64,000 bases of DNA, from assembly GCA_002286855.1 (NCBI GenBank), contig NRSV01000044.1, positions 1 through 64,000 on the forward strand, in the 5' to 3' direction. Origin of the DNA: Bipolaris cookei (taxonomy: Eukaryota > Ascomycota > Dothideomycetes > Pleosporales > Pleosporaceae). Positions 31,516 to 42,898 of this stretch are shown here, in pieces. Position 1 is the stretch's first letter; each line of letters opens with the position of its first letter. A program made the position numbers and the translations under genes. The notes under the pieces were generated by a model, which saw only the letters and a list, made by a program, of their open reading frames with translations, was not told where the DNA came from and ran no database searches.

Positions 31516-34500
31516 TCACAACTCATCCTTTGCGGCTTTCGTGGCTTTCGTGGCAGCGCTGGATAGACTGCTGGCTGCATCCTCAGCACTTGCAGAGGCG
31601 GCTGCGTACATCTCTGAAATACGGCTGTTGGCAGCAGCAACGGCATCGGCAATGCGACGGTTGGCGCTCTCCATGGCTCCTTGCTCGGGGCCATACACTA
31701 CTGAGCTGGCGGCAGAGGATAGCGAGCTGTATACTTTACCAGCGCTGCTAGTGACGGAAGCCACATAGTCACCCGCGGTAGGAGTACCAAAAATGGCCTC
31801 GCTAATAGCCGCCTGTGCAGCGAGTGCAGCCACTGAGACGCTGTCTTGAGCTGCCTGGGTTCCGTAGACCTTGGCGCTGACTTGAGATTGAATAGATGAG
31901 TATACGCTGGCCACGGACTCACTGGCTTGTTCAGCGGCACCTTTGGGCGTTCCATACAGAGCAATAGACGCGCTTTCGACAGCCAGATCTAAAGAAGCGC
32001 TGGCCTGACTTAGTACGTCCTCGATAACAGCTGGAGGTGTAAAGATTGCGCCAACAGCGGAAGTAGCAGAGGCGTATGCGTCAGCAGCTGCGTCAGTCAC
32101 CGCATCATAGCTGTCGCTAGCGTACGATTGGGCAGACGCGATAGCGGCGGGCAGACCTGTAGAGTATGCGGAAGCAAAACGGCTCATGACGCTTTCCGTG
32201 AAATCAGGCTCCTTGCCAACTACAAGCTCGGAAATCAGAGCCTGAACATCAGCGTATTGCTTAGCAGCAGCCTCGGTAGCCTGTGCGCCATATGCACCGG
32301 CTTGAGAGTAGATAGACTGTGCCCAGGGCGTGGGTTGACCGTAGACTTGGTTACTTGCTTGTGAAATGAGCGCTTCCCAGTTCTTGCTGGCTTGCGATGC
32401 GACAGACTCAGTCCAGGGTGTCTCCGAACCGATGACACTAGATCTAATTTGCGAGGCGGCTGACTCCGCTGAATCAGAGATGTGGGAAGCAGCAGAAGCA
32501 GCTGAGGCCGAAGCAACTGAAACCAGAGACCCCACCGTACCTTGTTGGGGGGGGCCATTAACAGCACTTGAAGCTGCGTCAACGAATTCAGAGTACCGGG
32601 CGTGCGCAAGGCCGATAGCCTCGTAGTACTGTCGTCGAGCCCCATCAGCAACACCAGTCGACTGGGGAAGGAATTGGGCGGATGCTTGACTCAGACCTTC
32701 CGAGAGCCGGGACGCAGCAATGGAGGAAACTGACTCAAAGTACCCCTGTTGTGGGCCAACTGCGTAGTCCTTTACGGACTGGGTATACTGCACAGCGTTT
32801 GACAAACGCTCACTCGCTGCTGCAATAGAGTCGGAATAGGCTTTCTCGATGTACGAGAGCATTGTCTGGTGTGCAGGTTGGGGCGTGCCCGAAACCAGGA
32901 TGGACAATTGAGCCTTGGCATTTTCAAACTGTTTACTCGCAGCGCTAACAGCATCATTGTAGCGTGAGCTCGCCTCGATATGAATTGTCTGAATGACAGC
33001 AGTGGGAGCTGGCGTGCCGAATATGGCGTACGATGCTGCAGTGACGGCCTGTGCATACTTGTCTGCAGCGACGCTGGTAGCTTTCTCAACAGCTGGCTTC
33101 TCAGTTCCATATAGCACGCTCGAGGCAGCGACGAGTGCCTTGGCGTATTGTTCGCTTGCAACTGACGAGGCTGATTTGATGCTGCCTTGCGTCTTTGATG
33201 GTCCCAGAAGCGCTTCGCTAACCGCACGACTCAACTGAGCAGCTCGGTCCCCTGTGTCCGCTAATACTCCCTGTACCTTTTCAGAGTATGTGCCATCTTC
33301 ATCGTCGTCGTCAAGAGGCTGATCAAATACGACTTGTTTGGCCTCAGCAAGGATCTGGGCATTGGCACCCCCAAACACCTTCTTTGGCGCCTCATAGGCT
33401 TCAGAAGCCTTTGCAGAAACCTCATCAACTACCTGTGAGACTACAGAAGATGCTTGAGACAGCACACTTTCAGATGATGGTGTACCGTAGATGGCTTCGG
33501 AGACCCCAGAGGACGCTTGTACCGCTGCATCCCCCACAGGGGCTATTACATTCTCAGCAAGTGCGGTTGAGGCTGCTTCAACTGCTTCAGCAACTTGGGA
33601 TGATGCCCCAGATGCTGCTTCCTTGGCAGAGGATGTAACACTTTCCGCAAGCGGTGTTGAGCTGCCCTGGATAGCCTCAGATATTTGAGAGGATGCATCC
33701 GAGTACATTTCTGCGGCGGACGAGGCGATGCTCTCGCTGAGTGGGGTAGAGCTGCCTTGAATAGCTTCAGAAACGTGACCTGATGCCTTTTCAACATTCT
33801 CCATAACCTGTTGGGCAGCATTTCGGATGCGAGGCGCAAAGATTTTGTCGGAGAAATCATCGCTGATATCACCAGCCCAAATCTTTGACTTGGAAACGTC
33901 CTTTAGGCGAACCAACTCTGCGACCATGTCCGATGCAATCTTCATGGCCTTGTCCTCAAGCTTCTTAGCTTCCTCGTGAGCAACGCGAAGGCCTTCATGT
34001 CTTGACCCAACAGCCTCAACTTCACCCTGCCATTCAGTGAGCGTGTTTTTTAACTTGTGATAGTTTTGCCAGTCTCGGTATGTGACGCCATCAGTCCATG
34101 CCTATGATGCTTTGTTAGCAGAGTTCGTTAGGGAGTTAACTTCTTGGGACCACAGCATACCCATCGCATGCCAACCTCTTGAAGGCCAAGGCTATGGATC
34201 TTTTCTAGAACCTCAACAGTACTTCTTACTGCAGTTTTCACTAGATTGTCGGTCTCCTGGTCGTACGACACCTTCCAGTCACGGATATTTTGGGCGCGTT
34301 CCTTGACCGTAAGGCCGAATTCACGGGTCTTTTTACTGCAATCATCGTATGCAGCCTCTAGGTCGGCTTCTGAGGCGTCTTCAGGGAGAGAGGCAACGGT
34401 TTTTTTGACGTAGCTCTTGAGCTTGGCGATGGTTGCATCAGCAGTCTCCTCAAGCTTGATGAGCAGAGCCTTGCCCTGACCGTTAACAGCATCGTTGATT

Positions 34501-35702
34501 TTACTGCTTGTGATTTCCTCTACGCGTACTTCGAGATCTTCGGCACCCTTGTCTGCGGCGGCAGTGAACTTGTCCTGCCACTGGCGGAGATCGTTGTTAA
34601 GCTTCTCCTGCAGCTCGGCCTTGGTGAGCTTAGGCGCAGAAGGCTTAACGCTAGCTGAAGATTTTGGTTCAAGTCCCTTTGAGGCTGTACTCGCAGATTC
34701 GCTGCCAAAGAAGTCGTCAAGGACACCCCAGCCAGATCCTTCGGTGGAGCTGGGAGAGGCAACAGAAGCGGAAGAGCTGGCCGTGGTGGGGGTATGCTTG
34801 CTGGATTCCACAGAGGTAGCCGCCTGCGAATCAGCAGCAGACATGGCAGACTCCATCTTTTGCTGGTCATTGTAGCGACCTAGTCGCTCGGAGATGCGGA
34901 CTAACTGGGGCTCAACATTGTCACCGTACAGGATGCGTATTTGGGGCCAGACGCTGCGCTGGACAAAAGTCCAGGCCGTTTCCTGGGCAGTGCGAAGGTG
35001 GGGCCAGACGATATCAACGAGGACGTGGTGGCCATACGCATGTCCCTGCTTGAGATATGGAAGAGAACGCTCATAGGCTGGGAAGAGGGTGTGGTGGTAG
35101 ATTTCCTCCGAGCTGACTTTGAGGTCATTGTAGTGGGGGGCAATGGCGTCGGTCGCCTTCTTGACGTGGGGACCCAGGTGGACGTCATACTGTGCCCAGG
35201 CCTGTTCCTGAGCGCTCTGCAGCTGAGGACGAATGGACTTTTCATATTGAGCCTCTGCATATTTCCTCGCAAGCTCAACCCTGTGTGCACCATGTGTTAC
35301 GTATTGCTCCTGTGCAAAGGCGATGGCGGGCGTTGTGTAGGGCTTGACCTTGTCGAGCTGGGGGACGACATAGGTCTCGTAGTAGGGGTCGAGATAGGGC
35401 GCCGCGAAGTCGCGAGTCTGGATGTATGGTTTGCACACGCGGGGAGAGTCATCGTGCAGCTGGGTGATGGACTTGGGACAACGGAACAACAGGGTGATGA
35501 TGAGGTACCACGTTGTCAGCCGTGCTGTCATGCTCGTAAAGGCTCCCATCAGAGTTCGCCGGGGCTTTCTTGAGCGGGCTGAGCGGGCCTGGTCTATATT
35601 GTTCTTCGCCTTTACATTGGCAGATGCGCCGGCGGAGCCATTGGCACTGCCATTTGGCGAGGTTTTGGACTTTTTTGCCCTTCCGTTGGCCTGGGCGGCC
35701 AT
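31516..35702 (-). CDS. Large membrane-anchored alanine/serine-rich repeat protein ending in KDEL
   Basis: Two exons, 35702-34161 and 34101-31516, joined over a 59-nt intron (GTATGC...CATAG), giving 1375 aa. The N-terminus is basic and hydrophilic (MAAQANGRAKKSK, RKPRR), then one hydrophobic span near residues 60-75 (TTWYLIITLLF), an arrangement that puts the rest in the ER lumen. Next is a helical region with repeated PYLDPYYETYVVPQL/PHVKKATDAIAPHY-like units, an acidic/Ser linker and a coiled-coil (KLTKAELQEKLNNDLRQWQDKF). The second half has about 17 imperfect repeats of 36-45 residues centred on (A/V)IYGTP..ES, all small-residue amphipathic helix. The last four residues are KDEL. Function unknown. 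Automated annotations of homologues give unreliable names. The frame is open upstream to 35930, but the chosen Met fits the anchor topology. Confidence 0.8.
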
Positions 35703-36721
35703 GCTCGCGTGTAGTCGACGATGGAGCGGAGCGGCTTCTGGACACTGCGAATCAGCCAATTTGCAGCGGCGGGTGCGAATCAAGCTGCTCACCAAACGGA
35801 GCAGAAATGTGCAGCTTGGTGGATTGTGGATAGAGGGAGAATGGAATTGATGGCCGCTCTCAACGTAACCTGTCTGTTTAGCGTTGGGGGATGCAGCACA
35901 ACCGAGCTGCAGCAGTGATGTAATTTGCACGTGCGGGCGCAGGAAGAGAGACAGAACAAGATCAGGATTTGGGCATGCGGGCTGATTGTGGCAACGGGTA
36001 TTATTGTGATACGTGACAGGACGACAGCGGATACGAGGACATATGTATGTGTATCTGTGTCACGACGGCAGAGAGGGAGCTGCGGGTGCGAGTGCCTCAG
36101 ATTGCCCCTGCTGCTGTTCCTTCTGCGAGCTCTGTAACGCCCACGCTCGTCGTGCACCGAGAAAATGGGCCGTTTGCATGTGCCAATAGCCGATGTTTCG
36201 TCACAGCATGGCTTCTTTTAAGGGTCGGGCCAGAACAAGACCCCATGCTTGTTTGTAAGAAATGTACATAGTGTGTGCAGTGATAGAGCATCCCACCAGG
36301 CACTAAGGTGACTAGGTAGCGTAGTACATAGCCGTTGTGGTGGCCGGGGGTTATGTGCCAAGACTGTTCCCAAGGGTCCGGCGGCGACATCACCACTTCC
36401 GCCCGGTGTCCTCTGCCGCCGCCTTCACCACTCTGGCGCCTTCTCTCACCCACCCCTATCATACCCCCTCCATACGCCATTCCCTTTCCTGTCTGTCTGT
36501 ATATTTCTTTCCATACTCTGCTTGCTTCCACAAGCCGAGCCTTACCCTGTTATTCCACCGCGTACCGGCACGCGACGCAGCCAGAAACCATTGTCCGTCA
36601 CTTTAGTCCCGATGACTACTTGAGATACCTCACCCTACGGCTCCTGCCTGAAAGCACACTGCCCTGACGACTTCACTTCGCTCTCCTGTACCCCGTATAC
36701 ACCTTTTAATACCACCTAGCA
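35703..36721. promoter_or_regulatory. Bidirectional intergenic promoter region of the KDEL-protein gene and Doa10
   Basis: About 1.0 kb between two start codons facing apart. The Doa10 side is pyrimidine-rich from 36370 to 36720. No other gene is supported. Shared regulation is inferred only from the head-to-head arrangement. Confidence 0.45.
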
Positions 36722-39700
36722 ATGGCTACCGATGCCGTGCCTCTGAATGCGGGGCCGTTCGACGATGCCCCCGACTCGCCCGACACACGAACATTCGACA
36801 GAGACGAAGCCGATACCTGCCGAATTTGCCGTGGAGAAGGCACTGCCGAAGAGCCTCTCTTCTTCCCCTGCAAATGCAGCGGCAGCATACGATATGTCCA
36901 CCAGGAGTGTCTGATGGAATGGCTCTCGCACACACAGAAGAAGCACTGCGAGCTGTGCAAGACGTCCTTTCGCTTCACCAAGCTATACCACCCAAACATG
37001 CCCAATCGCATACCCACGACGGTATTCATCCACCGCGCTACTCTCCACGTCTTCAACATGTTTGTCACCTGGTGTCGCGGTGTCCTCGTAGGCGCCGTGT
37101 GGCTATTCCTGCTTCCCTGGTGCATGCGCGTAGTCTGGCGCAGCCTCTTCTGGGTCGGTGATGGCGGTTGGTCGCGAGAAATATTCATAGACACGGCCAA
37201 GACACCGGATATCCGCCGATTCTCCCCCAGTGAACTAAGCACGATCCGGGCTGCAGTTGAAAATGCCAAGACCAGGAACAATTCCGGCTCCCTAGCATCC
37301 GTATCCCTCACATCCAACAACAAAACCACTACCCAGTCCATGCTCTGGAGGTTTGCAGAACGCTTCTTTATTGGCGCCCCGTATCCGTTCCTTCAGTTGC
37401 CCCAAAGTGACCAACCAATCATCTTGTCCGTCTCTGAGAAGAATACTACAGCATCGAATATCACCTCAAGTCCTCTCGGTGTCCGTAGCCCTTCGTTACT
37501 CTCCGACGTCCCTTTCTTCAATTGGTTCCAATCCCAATCAGCCAATCGGTTTATCATCGATGTAATTGAAGGTCAAATCATCACTCTGCTTGTAGTAGTC
37601 GCATTCATCTTGGTATTTCTCATTCGAGAATGGGTTGTCCAGCAGCAACCGGTAATCAACATGGTTGCCCTTGGCGACAATGCTGCTGCACAGCAGGGTG
37701 CAATCTTTGACGATGATGCTCATGTTGAAGACGTTGCGGTTGATGAAGATGAGTTGGACGATGCTCTAGACGCTCTGCATGCCGAGGTCGCTCAAGACGC
37801 TCACGAGCTGCATGACCATGATGAGGACGAACCAGGTTTCCCCGACAACAACACCCAAACCGAAGAGCTCGACGCCCCAGATCCCACCATACGCCGGGTG
37901 CGTCGGTCTTCTTCGCTCCGTAGGGAGCGTGATGACTTGGTTCGAAGATTAGTACGCGAAGGTTTGTCAGATGATGTTCGAGCAATCTTGCAATCGGAAT
38001 CGGCCAATGGCCTCGCCGATACCTTCAACCAGGATGGTTCGAATGCTCAAAATCTTCAAGACTCTCTTCGCCAAGCGATGAGTGCTGGAGAGTCTGCCAA
38101 CCAGGCTGAGGATGAAGAAGAAGAAGCTAATAGCTCAACGTTTCCCGCACGTACTTCGTCACTTCCCCTGCCCTCGAGCTCTACACCAGATGCAGCAGAT
38201 TCTGATTCGTCTGCATCTTGGTCAAGGCCAAACATGCCAGCACGCGACCGCTCGTTCATTGCTACAGAGATTCGTCGCAGCCTAGAAGAGGCCAACACTT
38301 GGTCATTCGAGAACCTGCCACAAGCGCCGGAACCGGTCGCTGGCGATGCGGACGAGGGCCCCAGTTCTTGGGAAAATGACGCTGGAGACCGACCGCCAGC
38401 TCAAGAGCGTGGGAGTGTGTCAGATCACGAGCAGTATAGTAACCATAGTAGCGGAAGTTGGCAACAGGTTCCTGATGTTGTGGGGGATGACTCTGACCAA
38501 GCGCTGGAAAGAGAGCACGCACACGACAAGGGGAAAGCCAAAGCTGTTGACTATGGTGACGAAGAAGCATCGAACGAAGACGCATCAAATGAATCCGCTT
38601 CATCGTCTGAAAGCACTACCGCTGATTCGGACAACGGTGTTACGGTGAACACCACTATTGAAGTAGAGTTTGATGCCAGTCACCCCGCGCACAATTTGAC
38701 CGCAGACGAAGAAACCGAAGCTGAGGAGGACCAGGAACATCAAGATGAGTCCCCTACACCTGTAAATCATGTCCAGCCCGCAGACCCTCAAGCCCCAGGA
38801 AACCCGGTAAACCGCGTATTGGACTGGATGTTTGGAGACGTGGCGCCTGCAACCCAGGCAGCTGATGAGGGAGGTAATGAGGAGCACATTGTTCGTGACT
38901 TGGCAGATGAGGCGCCGTTTGTCCCATTCATGGGCAACGAGGCGCGAGACCACGGCAATGCCCCTGCACAGGATGCTGAGGTAGCTGCTGCCGCTGCGCA
39001 GGCTGGTATCGATGTCAATGACCAGGAGGCAATTGAAGATGCAGAGGACTTGGAGGGCATACTCGAACTCATTGGCATGCAAGGGCCCCTGGTTGGTCTT
39101 TTCCAGAACGCCTTATTCAGCGCAGTACTGATTTCTGCAACACTGGCCTGTGCAGTTTGGCTCCCCTACCTTTGGGGTAAGGTTGTCATTCTCTTCATGG
39201 GAAGTCCTGTCTCGCTCTTCATCAAGCTACCTCTGCAAGTAGTCGCCACCATCACAGACTTGATTGTTGATGTCACTCTATTTGTCGTGGCTGGCGCAAC
39301 GTATTGGAGCTCTACTGCCATATCTGGTCTGGTCAAGCTCTTTTCCTGGGGTAAACTTTCGGAAGCGGTCGAGGTCCCACTTCGCACAATATCAACGCCA
39401 GCTTATTCTCTTGCAGAGAGCTCCATGGTTCGTATCAGCAAAATGTTCATGGAGTCACCTCTATCACCTGGACCCGACTCCTTCCGACTCTCAGTCAATG
39501 CCCATGCTTCTTTGCGAAGCCTGCAAAATACGACTTCGTTCGCGCTCAACGAGACTAGCCATTTTGCAAATGCAATCATTGAAGAAATATCAGCAGACTC
39601 GTTACCTAAGCTTGTGTTGAGGGTTGCCGGGCACTTGCCATCTCTCGTCACAAACACCTTTACATCTGCATATGGACGGGGTGGCGCCTTGCTGTCATGG

Positions 39701-41644
39701 CTATGGGCTTCCAAATCATACAAGATTACTCTTGATCTGGATCCGACTCACAACACGACTTCCGCGTATACCGCAATGGACTACTGGACAGCTAGCGATC
39801 GCCTGATTGCCATTCTTGCTGGCTATGGGTTCTTCGCCTTGGCTGGTGCAGTGTACCTCAAACGCGGTACTCCCATTAGCTCATCACAGCAAGGACAGAA
39901 AATTGAACGCATCATTTCCGATATTCTACAACAAGCTGGTGGTGTGCTCAAGGTAATCTTGATCATCAGCATCGAGATGTTGGTATTCCCACTGTACTGC
40001 GGCCTGCTCCTCGATCTCGCCATGCTACCTCTCTTCAAGAATGCTACGCTGTACACACGGTGGCAATTCGCTAGGGAAAGTCCGTGGACATCTGGGTTTG
40101 TGCACTGGTTTATCGGCACCTGCTACATGTTCCACTTTGCACTCTTTGTCTCCATGTGCCGTAAGATTATGCGTAAGGGTGTCCTGTACTTCATCCGCGA
40201 TCCAGATGACCCTACATTCCATCCGGTCCGTGACGTTCTAGAGCGCAGTGTCACGACTCAGCTTCGCAAGATTGCCTTTAGTGCTTTGGTCTACGGCGCA
40301 CTGGTCATTGTTTGTCTCGGAGGAGTGGTTTGGACTCTGAGCCGGGCAACTTCCAATGTTCTGCCAATCCACTGGACAACCGAAGCACCGTCGCTAGAGT
40401 TCCCGCTTGACCTCCTCTTTTACAACTTCCTCACACCAGTAATTATCAAGTTTTACAAGCCTAGCGAGGGCCTACACGCCATCTACAAGTGGTGTTTCCA
40501 GAAGTGCGCCGGTTTCCTCCGCCTTTCAAATTTCCTCTTTGGCGACAAGGTTCCGGAGCAGGAAGGCGAGGATGGCAGATATGTGCGTGCTCCATCTTCA
40601 GATCAAACCCGCATTCCCAAGGGTCAGCCTGTCTTTGTCGAAGTGGATCGAAACAATGTGCGCAAGGACGGCCAAAACGAAGGGGGTGTGCACAACTCTG
40701 ATCTTGTATCCATGGTGTTCATACCGCCATGGTTCCGCCTGCGCATATTCTGCTTCGTAGTCACGATCTGGATCTTCATGGGCCTGTCGGGAGTCAGCGT
40801 CACCATCCTGCCTCTCCTCTTCGGCCGCTACCTCTTCTCGCTCTTCCTCCCCCCAACTGTCGAAATGAACGACATCCATGCCTTCTCCCTCGGAGTCTAC
40901 ACCCTAGCCAGCATCGCCTACTCGGGCTATCACGCCATAAAATTCATTTCTTCCCTTAATAGACGTCTCCCAGACCCCATGTCTACCCTACGTACCGTCG
41001 CAGCCACTACAGCGCGTGTGGGTGGCCGCGCCCTCCGCTTCTCATACGTCTGGGCCAGCATCATCTTCGCCATCCCCTTTTTATTCGCCGTCATTCTCGA
41101 GCTCTACTTCCTCATGCCCCTGCACGCTTACCTCGGCCCCAAAGAACCGCACGTAGTGCACCTCATTCAAGACTGGACCCTCGGGTTCTTGTACTCGCGC
41201 CTTGCCGCCAGACTCATCTTCTCAAATCGCAATTCCCGTCCTGCTCGCGCTTTTGCCGCCGTCGTGCGTGACGGGTATCTATATCCCAATGCGAGAATTG
41301 CTACTAGGTGCTTTGTACTCCCTATCCTCGCCATCTTCCTCGTTGCTATCGCTATCCCCTCTAGCATAGCGTTTTTCGCAACCAGAGTAATGTACCGTGG
41401 TGCGAGCGAGGCGACGAAGAATCAGGTTTGGCGCTTTAGTTTCCCGGCTGTGGGTGTTAGTATCGTGCTTATGTGGGCTTCGTCGGCGGTTGTGAGATTG
41501 CTTGTGCGCTGGAGGCTGGTTGTGCGCGATGAGGTCTATCTTATTGGAGAGCGGTTGCATAATTTCGGGGAGAGGAAGGCGCCCGTTCAGGGGGTGCGGG
41601 ACAGTGCGAGGGGTAGTGGTGAGGAAGTGGTGGTAGGGGCGTGA
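36722..41644 (+). CDS. DOA10: Doa10/SSM4/MARCH6-type ER membrane E3 ubiquitin ligase
   Basis: 1640 aa, one uninterrupted exon. A RING-CH (C4HC3) domain at residues 33-79 has all eight zinc ligands: C33, C36, C50, C52, H60, C63, C76 and C79. Around it lie FPCKCSGSIRYVHQECL and HCELCKTSF. Membrane helices begin near residue 115 and many more follow after an acidic, low-complexity cytosolic stretch (about residues 310-710). The long C-terminal multi-span part (for example FPLYCGLLLDLAMLPLF, GRYLFSLFLPPTVEMNDIHA) is typical of Doa10, which ubiquitinates misfolded or degron-bearing proteins at the ER and nuclear envelope. Size is comparable to other fungal Doa10 proteins though larger than yeast's (1319 aa), owing mainly to the acidic insert. 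Intact. Confidence 0.95.
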   Translation: MATDAVPLNAGPFDDAPDSPDTRTFDRDEADTCRICRGEGTAEEPLFFPCKCSGSIRYVHQECLMEWLSHTQKKHCELCKTSFRFTKLYHPNMPNRIPTTVFIHRATLHVFNMFVTWCRGVLVGAVWLFLLPWCMRVVWRSLFWVGDGGWSREIFIDTAKTPDIRRFSPSELSTIRAAVENAKTRNNSGSLASVSLTSNNKTTTQSMLWRFAERFFIGAPYPFLQLPQSDQPIILSVSEKNTTASNITSSPLGVRSPSLLSDVPFFNWFQSQSANRFIIDVIEGQIITLLVVVAFILVFLIREWVVQQQPVINMVALGDNAAAQQGAIFDDDAHVEDVAVDEDELDDALDALHAEVAQDAHELHDHDEDEPGFPDNNTQTEELDAPDPTIRRVRRSSSLRRERDDLVRRLVREGLSDDVRAILQSESANGLADTFNQDGSNAQNLQDSLRQAMSAGESANQAEDEEEEANSSTFPARTSSLPLPSSSTPDAADSDSSASWSRPNMPARDRSFIATEIRRSLEEANTWSFENLPQAPEPVAGDADEGPSSWENDAGDRPPAQERGSVSDHEQYSNHSSGSWQQVPDVVGDDSDQALEREHAHDKGKAKAVDYGDEEASNEDASNESASSSESTTADSDNGVTVNTTIEVEFDASHPAHNLTADEETEAEEDQEHQDESPTPVNHVQPADPQAPGNPVNRVLDWMFGDVAPATQAADEGGNEEHIVRDLADEAPFVPFMGNEARDHGNAPAQDAEVAAAAAQAGIDVNDQEAIEDAEDLEGILELIGMQGPLVGLFQNALFSAVLISATLACAVWLPYLWGKVVILFMGSPVSLFIKLPLQVVATITDLIVDVTLFVVAGATYWSSTAISGLVKLFSWGKLSEAVEVPLRTISTPAYSLAESSMVRISKMFMESPLSPGPDSFRLSVNAHASLRSLQNTTSFALNETSHFANAIIEEISADSLPKLVLRVAGHLPSLVTNTFTSAYGRGGALLSWLWASKSYKITLDLDPTHNTTSAYTAMDYWTASDRLIAILAGYGFFALAGAVYLKRGTPISSSQQGQKIERIISDILQQAGGVLKVILIISIEMLVFPLYCGLLLDLAMLPLFKNATLYTRWQFARESPWTSGFVHWFIGTCYMFHFALFVSMCRKIMRKGVLYFIRDPDDPTFHPVRDVLERSVTTQLRKIAFSALVYGALVIVCLGGVVWTLSRATSNVLPIHWTTEAPSLEFPLDLLFYNFLTPVIIKFYKPSEGLHAIYKWCFQKCAGFLRLSNFLFGDKVPEQEGEDGRYVRAPSSDQTRIPKGQPVFVEVDRNNVRKDGQNEGGVHNSDLVSMVFIPPWFRLRIFCFVVTIWIFMGLSGVSVTILPLLFGRYLFSLFLPPTVEMNDIHAFSLGVYTLASIAYSGYHAIKFISSLNRRLPDPMSTLRTVAATTARVGGRALRFSYVWASIIFAIPFLFAVILELYFLMPLHAYLGPKEPHVVHLIQDWTLGFLYSRLAARLIFSNRNSRPARAFAAVVRDGYLYPNARIATRCFVLPILAIFLVAIAIPSSIAFFATRVMYRGASEATKNQVWRFSFPAVGVSIVLMWASSAVVRLLVRWRLVVRDEVYLIGERLHNFGERKAPVQGVRDSARGSGEEVVVGA

Positions 41645-41781
41645 AGATTGGAGATGGAATAAGGAAGAGGTAGGGATTGTAGTTTTAGGCTGTTTTTGGT
41701 AGCGTTCTTAATACCACTCTTGTATTGTACACGCATGATTTTTTGTGATGTGGTTTGTTTTGTTTGAGTTGATATAGCATA

Positions 41782-41814
41782 TTCCACCACCGAGGGCCAC
41801 TTTTTCTTAGCATT
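41782..41814 (+). repeat. Left terminal inverted repeat of the 41.8-44.6 kb pogo element
   Basis: Pairs with the right end over about 33 bp with a 2-bp indel (CGAGGG against CGAGAGGG). Preceded by TA. Confidence 0.85.
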
Positions 41815-42490
41815 GCGAACTTCATGTACGAAAACTTGAATTACTCTATACTAGCTATAGATGCGTCGTACGACTCACTTGCTTCCGATAAAAAATCTTC
41901 TTCTACATCTTTTTGGCACGTACGAGCGTTATGGCCTGCTCTCCTACAGATTCTACAGTGCCGTTGACCTGGCAGGGCCCTTTCTTGACTACTCTCACCA
42001 CGCGCCTTCTTTGATGTCGTACGACTAGCAGAAGTATTTTCAGCTACCTATGATGCTCCTGCACCAAAGCCTAGTGTTCCGCCTGTCTGGATCTGCTTTC
42101 TTTTACGCCCTCGGCGCTTTGTTACCTCTGCTAATTGCTCTTCAAGCTCTCGTACACGGGCCTTCATGAGCACATTCTCATGCAGCATCTCCTCAGCTCC
42201 TTTAACAAGCTTTGAGAAGCCTTTTTTTGCAGTAGTTGGTGATTGTACGAAGGATCCTCATATAAGGTTCGACTGTGGTCCAAATTCGTACGAATTGCTA
42301 GGTGTTTTAGACTGCCAGGGTGTTTCTAGCTGAGCTTCTTGTGGTGGGGTATGAAGGCGCACGTCAAGGCGATCGATAATTCTTTGCGCATCGATAGGGA
42401 CTAGCCCTGCTGTCTCAAAAGCCTTCTTGCAGTTATCGGACGTAAATACCTCGAAAAACTCGTCTCAAAAGGCTGGGAGGCGTTCCTTCG

Positions 42491-42898
42491 TACTTGAACC
42501 AAGGGCGGTGGAAGGAAGCCGAAGAACTAGAGGTGCAAGTAATGCAGACGACAAAGAGAGTACTTGGCGAAGAGCATTCTGACACGCTGCTTAGCATGAG
42601 CAATCTAGCGTCGAGGTACTGGAACCAAGGGCGGTGGAAGGAAGCTGAAGAGTTAGAGGTGCAAGTGATGTAGAAGAGGAAGAGAGTACTTGGCGGCGAG
42701 CATCCTGACACACTGACCAGCATGAACAATCTCGCCTTCACGCTGCAGTCGCAAGCTCGCCGCGAGGAGACTCTTGCAATGATGGAAAAATGCTTCCAAT
42801 TCCGTCAGCGGGTCCTTGGCGAGCAGCACCCTAACACACAGTCGTCACTTGACACGCTGCATAGCTGGCGAGTCGAGTGTAGCAAGAAGAACCTATAA
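42491..42898 (+). pseudogene. TPR (kinesin-light-chain-type) repeat gene fragment inside the transposon
   Basis: The plus strand encodes three and a bit tetratricopeptide repeats of 42 residues: YLNQGRWKEAEELEVQVM, KRVLGEEHSDTL, then YWNQGRWKEAEELEVQVM, stop (TAG 42671-42673), KRVLGGEHPDTLTSMNNLA, then a more divergent unit ending at TAA 42896-42898. The first two repeat units are near-identical 126-bp DNA repeats (42491-42616 and 42617 onward). This is the repeat type found at the C-terminus of fungal NB-ARC/NACHT-TPR (NLR-like) proteins. No N-terminal domain is attached and there is no start codon, so it is a captured fragment. Confidence 0.85.
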
